The notes beneath the pieces are model-generated. The model had not been told where the DNA came from, ran no database searches, and saw only the letters and a program-made list of their open reading frames with translations. From Bacteroidales bacterium (GTDB taxonomy: Bacteria > Bacteroidota > Bacteroidia > Bacteroidales > VadinHA17), in assembly GCA_015486475.1 (NCBI GenBank), contig WFRO01000450.1, forward strand, positions 1-11,643: DNA of 11,643 bases. The letters run 5' to 3'. Numbering within the stretch: position 1 is the stretch's first letter; each line of letters begins with the position of its first letter. The position numbers and the translations under genes were made by a program. This document shows, in pieces, positions 7,801 through 11,643 of the stretch.

Positions 7801-7990
7801 CATATACGATACGTTTGTCGCGGTCCACCCCGGCAATGGCCGCTATGCGTCCGCTCATGCGGGCAGGACCGATCTGCCGCGCCTCCATGGCGCTGAAAGT
7901 GTACGAAGAGATCTTCGGCATCTCCTGGGCATGGGATACAAAGGTCCCGATGACCAGGAAGAGGATCCCCGGAATAAATGTCTTGTTCAT
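4898..7990 (-). CDS. Sortilin/VPS10-type BNR (Asp-box) beta-propeller protein, glycosyl-hydrolase-like
   Basis: A 1030-residue exported protein. The signal peptide spans about 1-22 (ending SHAQ). The propeller (about 30-730) contains eleven Asp-boxes of the form S/T-x-D/N-x-G-x-T-W/F, starting at residues 74, 127, 178, 236, 285, 331, 378, 514, 582, 637 and 680. Most are about 50 residues apart. The longer gap between 378 and 514 probably hides degenerate copies. Such repeats mark sialidase-like and sortilin/VPS10 propellers. Bacteroidota members are often named 'glycosyl hydrolase', but Asp-boxes are structural and no catalytic triad can be assigned. The family-typical 'VVATHGRGILIIDD' (712-725) ends the propeller. 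It is followed by a beta-sandwich-like region (about 785-868) and a charged helical C-terminus (about 870-1030). No type IX secretion C-terminal domain is seen. The start ATG at 7990 follows the upstream LolA-like gene by 42 bp, suggesting co-transcription. Confidence 0.8.
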   Translation of the reverse strand: MNKTFIPGILFLVIGTFVSHAQEMPKISSYTFSAMEARQIGPARMSGRIAAIAGVDRDKRIVYVGTASGGVWKSRNGGLTFKAVFDRHVMSIGAVTIDQQRPDTVYVGTGEPWTRNSTSVGAGLYRTTDGGDNWQFLGLEKTERIARILIDPRDSSVLFVAALGHLWNSNPERGVYRSKDGGKTWKKVLYVDENTGCSDLIMIPGRPQVMFAGMWDFRRRPWTFRSGGPGSGLYRSDDGGDTWEKVTDKVLPHDSVGRIALSVSPVMPGRIYALIESPKTALYRSDDMGATWQMVNKTVAVSERPFYFSNIIADPVDTNRVWKPGLMLGYSKDAGKNFDRGNLMSFGGGVHSDMHALWISPADNNFMYLGTDGGVYISNDQGKTWRLSKDLPVSQFYHVSVDNQKPYWVYGGLQDNGSWMGPSEGPGGIGNAEWKNIGGGDGFYAFADPDDPSVIYSQSQGGEVSRVYLKTREMKDIKPYADEKTGKLRYNWNTPFLFGPSGALYIGSQYLYRSTDKGDTWERISPDLTTNDPAKLQQEKSGGVTKDNTSAENHCTIFAVGESPLDKDLIWAGTDDGNLQVTRDGGKSWSNVVNNIPDLPPDTWCSSVTPSRFEKGTAYATFDGHRTGDMKPYVYKTTDYGITWTPLRDGALEGYCHKIIEDTQEKNLLFLGTEFGLWLSVDGGEHWARFTGNFPKVSVRDMVIQERENDLVVATHGRGILIIDDITPLRYLTPEMLAKDMAFLPSRPYLLRNQGYTQEFPGDGEFMGPNPPEAALLTYYLKKRHIFGDMHLEVYGPDGKKIRDLAAGKRKGINRVQMPIRLKPPRVPTSKTLSFAGFFGPMLDPGTYTVKIIKKDKVLQGEFVIQDDPSLPYTAEDRALQRKTLMKAYNMLEDLAFLDRQVTDVMEQAAKTKKQDIPGSLKKKLDAVITQMRQIHGSLVETKAEGMFTSEEQLRQKIAAVYGGVVNYLGRPTNSQIDRLDVLEKEMKGYREQYQEIFDTKVARINMVLEKKGLKVIRPVTREMFDKEKK

Positions 7991-8032
7991 GATACTACGT
8001 TTTGACGGATATAAAACCGTACGAAAAGAAAC

Positions 8033-8749
8033 CTACTTGGCAGGCTTTGCAAAGATGGAATCGGGCATATCCACATCGAATTTGATGTCTTCGATCTCCA
8101 CAGTGCCTGACTGGTCGGTGCCTTTCACCTTGTTCTCGATGCTGGTGGGCAGGATGACCCCGTCAAAGTCCTTGTAGTTGCTCATAATACTCTCCACCTC
8201 CATCTCCTGGCCGTTCTGACTGGTCGTGGTGGTGGTCTTCAGCAACATGTCGGAATCCGTGTCGATGTAATAGTATTGCACATCCCCGTTCTTTTTCTCC
8301 AGCTTGATCTTGTATACCTCCGTGCCGTCCAGGTCCTCCTTGCCCATGTAAGTGGCTTTATGTCCTTTTTTGGCATATTCCCACAGATCACCTTCCAGGT
8401 CGGCCTGCTCCTTGGCCCTCTCCAGCTGTTCTCCGGCCAGGTCCTGGGGCTCGGGACTCACCCACGGGGCGATGGTCCAGCCGTTCTTGCCATCATAGGC
8501 GGTAACGGCTTTCTGTCCCTGTATCTCCATCTCCATCCTGAACTTATCGGGACGTTTCACCTTGATGGTCATGGGCAGCTCCATGCCCATCTGGGATAGT
8601 TTGGCTTTCATCTCCACCGTCTTGACCTTGGCGAACTTGTCCATGCCGGTGGCCTTGAAATATTCATTCAGAACCTTGTCGAGGGTCTGGGCCTGTACGA
8701 AAACGGATGCGGACAGGAACATTGCGAACAGCAAAAAACTCTTTTTCAT
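8033..8749 (-). CDS. LolA-like periplasmic outer membrane lipoprotein carrier-type protein
   Basis: A 238-residue exported protein with a short signal peptide cleaved near residue 20 (SVFVQAQ). The mature sequence begins with the helix LDKVLNEYFKATGMDKFAKV (23-42). LolA-type antiparallel strands follow: VEMKAKLSQMGMELPMTIKV (45-64), then 'RPDKFRMEMEIQGQKAVTAY' (66-85) and 'DGKNGW' (86-91). The 'YDG-NGW' turn, the later 'VYKIKLEKKNGDVQYYYID' strands (145-163) and 'GVILPTSIENKV' (197-208) are typical of LolA/LppX-fold proteins in Bacteroidota. It is not the same subfamily as the protein at 4038-4886. It presumably binds a lipid or lipoprotein acyl group in the periplasm, but canonical LolA function is unproven. 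It is first in a two-gene unit with the propeller gene 42 bp downstream. A candidate -7 element lies about 63-70 bp upstream of the ATG. Confidence 0.75.
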   Translation of the reverse strand: MKKSFLLFAMFLSASVFVQAQTLDKVLNEYFKATGMDKFAKVKTVEMKAKLSQMGMELPMTIKVKRPDKFRMEMEIQGQKAVTAYDGKNGWTIAPWVSPEPQDLAGEQLERAKEQADLEGDLWEYAKKGHKATYMGKEDLDGTEVYKIKLEKKNGDVQYYYIDTDSDMLLKTTTTTSQNGQEMEVESIMSNYKDFDGVILPTSIENKVKGTDQSGTVEIEDIKFDVDMPDSIFAKPAK

Positions 8750-8811
8750 TTTTTTTGAATTAAATTAAAAACTGATTGAAACCCTAAAGATACGCTTTTA
8801 GAAAATTTATA

Positions 8812-8819
8812 CAAATCTA
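8812..8819 (-). promoter_or_regulatory. Candidate Bacteroidota -7 element for the LolA-like/propeller unit
   Basis: On the minus strand this reads TAGATTTG, an exact match to the Bacteroidota housekeeping -7 consensus TAnnTTTG. It lies upstream of the ATG at 8749 and would give a leader of roughly 55-60 nt. No TTTG-type -33 element is present at the expected distance, so the call is tentative. Confidence 0.35.
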
Positions 8820-8835
8820 TACAGGGATAACTTTT

Positions 8836-8909
8836 GGGTGCTGGATTTGGAGAATGAATGATTGATTGATTGATTGAATGATTGAATGATTGAAACACAC
8901 CCAGCACCC
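8836..8909. repeat. Tetranucleotide GAWT array bounded by a 9-bp inverted repeat
   Basis: Ten in-phase tetramers (GAAT or GATT) run from 8852 to 8891. They are bounded by GGGTGCTGG (8836-8844) and its exact inverse CCAGCACCC (8901-8909). Together they could fold into a stem with an AT-rich loop. The right arm is part of an 18-bp sequence repeated at 9687-9704. The array lies between the DUF4252 lipoprotein gene and the LolA-like gene. Confidence 0.75.
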
Positions 8910-8917
8910 TGCACCCT
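8900..8917. repeat. 18-bp direct repeat, copy 1
   Basis: CCCAGCACCCTGCACCCT is identical to 9687-9704. The two copies lie in gaps flanking the DUF4252 lipoprotein gene (8999-9535), both in the same orientation. This could allow recombinational loss of the gene between them. Confidence 0.7.
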
Positions 8918-8942
8918 TGAAGAAGTTTAGAGTTTGGAGTTG

Positions 8943-8966
8943 TTATTCGCTTTATCGCTTTATCCT
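8943..8966. repeat. Octamer repeats related to the TTATCGCT family
   Basis: Three tandem octamers: TTATTCGC, TTTATCGC and TTTATCCT. They resemble the octamers near 1878-1885 and 1955-1978 in another gap, indicating a dispersed class of intergenic microrepeat. Confidence 0.6.
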
Positions 8967-8972
8967 CATCCC

Positions 8973-9020
8973 CATTATTCCACCATTCCAATATTCCATC
9001 ATTCCATCTTTCCACCCTTC
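8973..9020. repeat. ATTCCA-type degenerate tandem repeat overlapping a stop codon
   Basis: Degenerate copies of ATTCCA/ATTCCATC run through this tract (for example CCATTCCA, ATATTCCATC and ATTCCATCTTTCCACC). The stop codon of the DUF4252 lipoprotein gene (8999-9001) and its last few codons lie inside it, so the tract encodes the C-terminal GGKME. Confidence 0.65.
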
Positions 9021-9535
9021 CTAAAATCCCCGGCATGGAAATCATAGGCCATTTTGGCCAGTTGTTTGATGTCGATATCTCCCCGCATGGCCAGGGCCAC
9101 AAAGCCGTCGTCCCCCTTGATCAGAACGACCGCCTCGTTGGTCCTGTCTCCCTCATCATGCACTTTGATCAGCACCTTGTTTCCCTCGTTGTTGATCTCC
9201 ACAAGATCTTCGAAACCGAGTCTGTTCAGGCTTTCCCCGGTATCCTTATACAGTTTTGCATAATCCCGCTGCCGGGTTTTCTCATCCCCTATCAGCAGCA
9301 CCTTAATGGACTCCATCCGTGAGAGAAAATCCTTCAGCTCCTCATCTGCCGATCCCGATACGGCCAGGTTGACCATCCCCGGCGGGATGTAGAACGACAG
9401 CACCCCCGGCTGACCTTCATAGGTGGCAAACACTTTCTCCGCCACCGGCTCCGGGCCACGGGTACAGGAGAGAAGAAGTACGGGAAAAAGGATAAACAGG
9501 AGGGATCTTAAAAGACAGGGCTTTATCGTTTTCAT
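8999..9535 (-). CDS. DUF4252 domain lipoprotein
   Basis: A 178-residue predicted lipoprotein. The N-terminus MKTIKPCLLRS is followed by a hydrophobic core and the lipobox LLSC, with Cys24 lipidated. The mature part (about 31-165) has the DUF4252 layout. It starts with a conserved 'Y-G-PGV-SFYIPPGM' strand (39-54), then 'DEELKDFLSRMESIKVLLI' (64-82). A helical middle with a 'DYAKLYKDTGESL' segment follows, then 'VLIKVHDEGDRTNEAVVLIK' (121-140) and 'ALAMRGDIDIKQLAKMA' (147-163). It is a paralogue of the protein encoded at 9768-10277; both share the RGDI-(D/N)-x-K-x-(L/I)-A end motif. DUF4252 proteins are exported Bacteroidota proteins of unknown function, often next to ECF sigma/anti-sigma pairs. 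The last codons fall in a tandem repeat tract, so the C-terminus may be variable. A 232-bp gap full of repeats separates it from its paralogue. Confidence 0.8.
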   Translation of the reverse strand: MKTIKPCLLRSLLFILFPVLLLSCTRGPEPVAEKVFATYEGQPGVLSFYIPPGMVNLAVSGSADEELKDFLSRMESIKVLLIGDEKTRQRDYAKLYKDTGESLNRLGFEDLVEINNEGNKVLIKVHDEGDRTNEAVVLIKGDDGFVALAMRGDIDIKQLAKMAYDFHAGDFRKGGKME

Positions 9536-9545
9536 AAGTTATTGG

Positions 9546-9657
9546 TTTTGAGTTTTGAGTTTTGAGTATCGAGTATCGGGTATCGAGTATCGGGTATCGA
9601 GTATCAGGTTGTGAGTTGTGAGTTGTGAGTTGTGAGTATCGAGTAGCGAGTATCGGG
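9546..9657. repeat. 16-unit heptamer tandem array
   Basis: The sequence divides exactly into 16 consecutive heptamers with no phase break. In order these are TTTTGAG x3, TATCGAG and TATCGGG alternating for five units, TATCAGG, TTGTGAG x4, TATCGAG, TAGCGAG and TATCGGG. All fit T-N-N-N-R-R-G, with sub-blocks that look like recent local expansions. It fills half of the 232-bp gap between the two DUF4252 genes and has no coding potential. Confidence 0.9.
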
Positions 9658-9686
9658 TTACTTTGTTGGCAGTTAGTGATTTATTA

Positions 9687-9704
9687 CCCAGCACCCTGCA
9701 CCCT
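9687..9704. repeat. 18-bp direct repeat, copy 2
   Basis: CCCAGCACCCTGCACCCT is identical to 8900-8917. It is followed by further degenerate GCACCCT/GCAACTT units up to about 9716. It lies just downstream of the 3' end of the secreted DUF4252 gene. Confidence 0.7.
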
Positions 9705-9742
9705 GCAACTTGCACTACTTTTGCCTTTTGCCTTTATACTTT

Positions 9743-9762
9743 CCTGCCTGCCGGCAGGCAGG
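9743..9762. repeat. Perfect 20-bp palindrome after the secreted DUF4252 gene
   Basis: CCTGCCTGCCGGCAGGCAGG is a perfect palindrome with 10-bp arms and no loop, five bases past the TAA stop at 9768-9770 of the minus-strand gene. No T-run follows in the direction of transcription. It may be a REP-type repeat that stabilises or ends the transcript, or a protein-binding site. Confidence 0.75.
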
Positions 9763-9767
9763 TGCCT

Positions 9768-10277
9768 TTATTTCTTCAGTTTATCCAGCTCCTCCAGTCC
9801 GTCGATATGGATGGCTTTGGAGATCTGAGCGATCTCTTTCATGTTGATGTCCCCCCGGATATCGATCAGCACATTGTCTCCCCCGCCTCCCGAGACCATC
9901 AGCAGTTCCACCACCTTGCCCTCTTTCTCTTTCACCAGGAACTTCAGTTTCTGGCCGGGCTCCGTGATAGTCATCAGCTCTTCGTATTCACCGGCCGGCA
10001 GGGCATCGATCACCTCCCGGTAGAAGTCGGCCTTGCTGTGGTTGTCTTCCGAGAGGATACGGATACTCTTCAGGTTCTTCATCAGGTCGTTGAACTCGGG
10101 ATCGTCGATACCGGCGCCCGAGAACATGCTGAACATTTTACTGGAGATGTAGACGGTCGTATATCCCTCTTTCCCGGCATACTTCTCGAACAAGCGTTCC
10201 ACGGGATCTTTCTGTCCGAAGGCGGGGGTGAGGGCCGCCAGCCACAGCAGTACGATCAGTGTTTTTGTTGCTTTCAT
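9768..10277 (-). CDS. Secreted DUF4252 domain protein
   Basis: A 169-residue exported protein. The signal peptide is MKATKTLIVLLWLAALTPAF (1-20), with likely cleavage near GQ, and there is no lipobox. The DUF4252 body contains 'LFEKYAGKEGYTTVYISSKM' (29-48), 'DPEFNDLMKNLKSIRIL' (59-75), 'YREVIDALPAGEYEELMTI' (86-104) and 'LKFLVKEKEGKVVELLMVSG' (111-130). A glycine run (130-133) and 'VLIDIRGDINMKEIAQISKA' (136-155) follow. It aligns along its length with the lipoprotein paralogue at 8999-9535. An upstream in-frame ATG at 10313 would add 12 residues, spoil the signal peptide and overlap the anti-sigma gene. The ATG at 10277 leaves a 10-bp gap and is preferred. The tight spacing to the anti-sigma gene argues for co-transcription with the sigma operon. 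The molecular function of the family is unknown. Confidence 0.8.
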   Translation of the reverse strand: MKATKTLIVLLWLAALTPAFGQKDPVERLFEKYAGKEGYTTVYISSKMFSMFSGAGIDDPEFNDLMKNLKSIRILSEDNHSKADFYREVIDALPAGEYEELMTITEPGQKLKFLVKEKEGKVVELLMVSGGGGDNVLIDIRGDINMKEIAQISKAIHIDGLEELDKLKK

Positions 10278-10287
10278 GATGGTAAAG

Positions 10288-10893
10288 TTATTTGTTTTTG
10301 TTTTTTTCTGCATGCTTTCCCCCGGTATTTTCCTGATCCCTGTTATTTTTTGTCTCAGCGGGCGTCAGGTCGATATAGGGCAGGTCATTCAGTTTTCCTA
10401 CCGTTCTCTGCACCTTATTGATCTCGGTGGCCGGCAGGGAGATCTCGCGGAGATAAGCCATGCTGCGGGTGCCTTTGTTGAAGTTGCGGGACACCAGCAA
10501 CAATGCTTTTTTGGCTTCCAGGTAAGCCGTCTGCGGGTCGGAGTAGGTGTCGCGGGGTTTCCGCGAAAGGAGGAAGAAATAGGTGGCCAGCACCAGGATC
10601 AGGGAGGCTGCCAGCGGGATGGCACGCAGGGCCCAGGTGCGCAGGGACAGGGTCTTTCTCTCTGTCGTCGCGGCATAATGCATGTCGATCATATCCTCCA
10701 GTTGTCCCTGCAGCGTGGCCGGAGGTTTTTCGCTCCCCTCCTCTGCCAGAGCGGCAAAAAGCTCCCTGTCGGGCACCAGTTCCGGCGGCACCTCCCCGCT
10801 CCCGAAATATTTCCGCAGCAGCTGTTCCTCTTCAGCAGAGGTACGGCCCTCATAATATTTCTTCAGCAGTCTTTTCGTTGTTTCCCTGTCCAT
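10288..10893 (-). CDS. Single-pass anti-sigma factor-like membrane protein
   Basis: A 201-residue protein predicted to hold the cognate ECF sigma factor at the inner membrane. The cytoplasmic N-terminus starts with TKRLLKKYYEGRTSAEEEQL (6-25) and 'LRKYF' (26-30). This is the pattern of Bacteroidota anti-sigma domains ('LL-KY-EG-TS-EEE--L--YF'). It has no HxxxCxxC zinc motif. One transmembrane helix lies at about 90-109 (AIPLAASLILVLATYFFLLS). The periplasmic part (110-201) includes 'DPQTAYLEAKKALLLVSRNF' (119-138), which from memory recurs in proteins adjacent to DUF4252 genes, and ends in a Lys/Asn-rich tail. The gene starts inside the sigma gene (44-bp overlap), implying coupled translation. 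The function is inferred from architecture and position; no partner binding can be shown from sequence. Confidence 0.75.
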   Translation of the reverse strand: MDRETTKRLLKKYYEGRTSAEEEQLLRKYFGSGEVPPELVPDRELFAALAEEGSEKPPATLQGQLEDMIDMHYAATTERKTLSLRTWALRAIPLAASLILVLATYFFLLSRKPRDTYSDPQTAYLEAKKALLLVSRNFNKGTRSMAYLREISLPATEINKVQRTVGKLNDLPYIDLTPAETKNNRDQENTGGKHAEKNKNK

Positions 10894-11392
10894 GGTTTAT
10901 CTCTTTTAGCAGTGTCTCTTTCACTTTTTTGCGGGTCCTGGAGAGTACCACCCGCACATTGTTGACCGTCATGCCTGTGACGGCCGCGATCTCGTCGAAG
11001 TCGCATCCTTCCACGTCGCGCATGTGGATCACCGTGCGTCCCGGCTCCTGCAGGGCGTCGATGATCACCCGCACCCTGCCGGCTTTCTCTTTCCGGTCGA
11101 GCCACACGTCGGGCGGATCGTCCGGCACTGTGCTCTCCGGCAGGGTCACCTCCCCCTCCGACACCGTGTGACGGGTACGGATCCTGTCGAGGGCCGTGTT
11201 GCGTGTCAGTGTCATGGCCAGCGCTGCCGGGCTCCGGTACTCATCCACCTTGTCACCCATCTTCAGCAGTTTCAGGAAGGTCTCCTGCACCACATCCTCC
11301 GCCTCCTCCCGGTTGCGTAAAAAACGTAACGCCAGGCGATACAACCGATCGCTCAGCGGCAGGAAAGTCTCTTTAAAGGCCTGGGCATCCAT
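10850..11392 (-). CDS. ECF-type RNA polymerase sigma factor (sigma-70 family)
   Basis: A 180-residue group 4 sigma factor. Region 2 (about 8-75) includes 'LYRLALRFLRNREEAEDVVQ' (17-36), 'ETFLKLL' (37-43, core-binding and -10 recognition) and 'TLTRNTALDRIRTR' (61-74). A linker (76-103) follows. Region 4 (about 105-162) has the -35 recognition helix-turn-helix FDEIAAVTGMTVNNVRVVLS (132-151), then RTRKKVKETL (152-161). There is no region 1 or 3, as expected for ECF factors. The 17-residue tail overlaps the anti-sigma gene. The start is the ATG at 11392; another ATG four bases downstream is out of frame. It is probably sequestered by the downstream anti-sigma product and may activate its own operon. 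No ECF-type promoter could be identified with confidence upstream. Confidence 0.93.
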   Translation of the reverse strand: MDAQAFKETFLPLSDRLYRLALRFLRNREEAEDVVQETFLKLLKMGDKVDEYRSPAALAMTLTRNTALDRIRTRHTVSEGEVTLPESTVPDDPPDVWLDRKEKAGRVRVIIDALQEPGRTVIHMRDVEGCDFDEIAAVTGMTVNNVRVVLSRTRKKVKETLLKEINHGQGNNEKTAEEIL

Positions 11393-11546
11393 CCGGAAGG
11401 CAGCTTTGGGTTACTTGAGGGTGAAAGTAAACATTTTCAAAGAAAAAGAGAGGCAGGAGAGTTATAGGAACAAGTAAAAGGGATTTCACCTCATCCCATG
11501 TACCCCTGATCCCTCGCGCCCCCTCGGTCCCCTGCCACCTTCGCAA

Positions 11547-11565
11547 CCCTTCGACAAGCTCAGGG
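11547..11565. repeat. CCCTTCG...CTCAGGG REP-like imperfect palindrome
   Basis: CCCTTCGACAAGCTCAGGG, with outer arms CCCT/AGGG. Its complement has the CCTGAG-N5-CGAAGG order also seen at 1912-1927 (N4). From memory this type of dispersed intergenic repeat occurs in many bacterial genomes. The rest of 11393-11643 upstream of the sigma gene shows no ORF worth calling. Confidence 0.6.
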
Positions 11566-11618
11566 ACAAGCTTCGGTGTCCACAGAAAGGGGAAGTCCAC
11601 CCACTGTGATTTGGGGTT

Positions 11619-11634
11619 CCCCCTTCCTTGGGGG
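11619..11634. other. GC hairpin near the window end
   Basis: CCCCC (11619-11623) and GGGGG (11630-11634) can form a 5-bp stem with a TTCCTT loop. It is followed by CCGTAG rather than a T-run. It could be part of a repeat or a 3' structure of a gene beyond the window; the context is cut off. Confidence 0.3.
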
Positions 11635-11643
11635 CCGTAGCAA

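Noticed and set aside
6926..8005. A 359-codon open frame on the plus strand
   Set aside because: It lies entirely antisense to the propeller gene. Its translation is rich in His/Gly/Arg/Pro without domains, as expected for a shadow of a GC-rich gene with repeated Asp-boxes.
8746..9102. A minus-strand frame running through the repeat gap upstream of the LolA-like gene
   Set aside because: Its translation follows the ATTCCA and GATT repeats and overlaps the DUF4252 lipoprotein gene in another frame; it shows no protein-like features.
9546..9657. Possible CRISPR array
   Set aside because: The repeats are contiguous heptamers with no unique spacers and no cas genes nearby.
10278..10313. ATG at 10313 as start of the secreted DUF4252 protein
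   Set aside because: It would overlap the anti-sigma gene and put a polar stretch ahead of a clean signal peptide that begins at the ATG at 10277.

Overview
The window looks like a chromosomal segment from a Bacteroidota (Bacteroidales/Flavobacteriia-like) genome. The basis is family content, not a marker gene: DUF4252 proteins beside an ECF sigma factor and a non-zinc anti-sigma factor, signal peptides ending in '...AQ', start codons without recognisable Shine-Dalgarno sites, a TAnnTTTG-type -7 element, and intergenic gaps full of short tandem repeats. No mobile element, CRISPR array, tRNA or rRNA is visible.

Layout. (1) Positions 1-160 hold the 3' end of the tRNA 2-thiouridylase gene mnmA (+). 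(2) Positions 245-1717 (+) encode a 490-residue outer-membrane beta-barrel protein that appears to be an internal duplication. (3) After a 303-bp repeat-rich gap, 2021-3067 (-) encodes a polytopic NapH/CcoG-like 4Fe-4S membrane protein without its usual partners. (4) A divergent intergenic region carrying an 11-bp inverted repeat separates it from an unrecognised lipoprotein (3338-3949, +) and a LolA-like periplasmic protein (4038-4886, +). (5) From 11392 down to 4898 everything is on the minus strand. In transcription order this is: ECF sigma factor, anti-sigma factor, two DUF4252 proteins (one secreted, one lipoprotein), a second LolA-like protein of another subfamily, and a 1030-residue sortilin/VPS10-type propeller protein. 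The two LolA-like genes bracket the propeller gene, and the convergent stop codons near 4890 are only 11 bp apart.

How the genes may work together. The sigma factor, anti-sigma factor and DUF4252 genes form a cell-envelope signalling cassette: the anti-sigma factor crosses the inner membrane once and exposes a C-terminal domain to the periplasm, and the DUF4252 proteins are exported. The LolA-like, propeller and barrel proteins are all predicted exported envelope proteins. Whether they belong to the sigma regulon cannot be decided from sequence alone. Tandem repeat tracts (heptamers, octamers and tetramers) fill the gaps at 1780-1980, 8850-9020 and 9546-9657. They may split the minus-strand run into more than one transcript.
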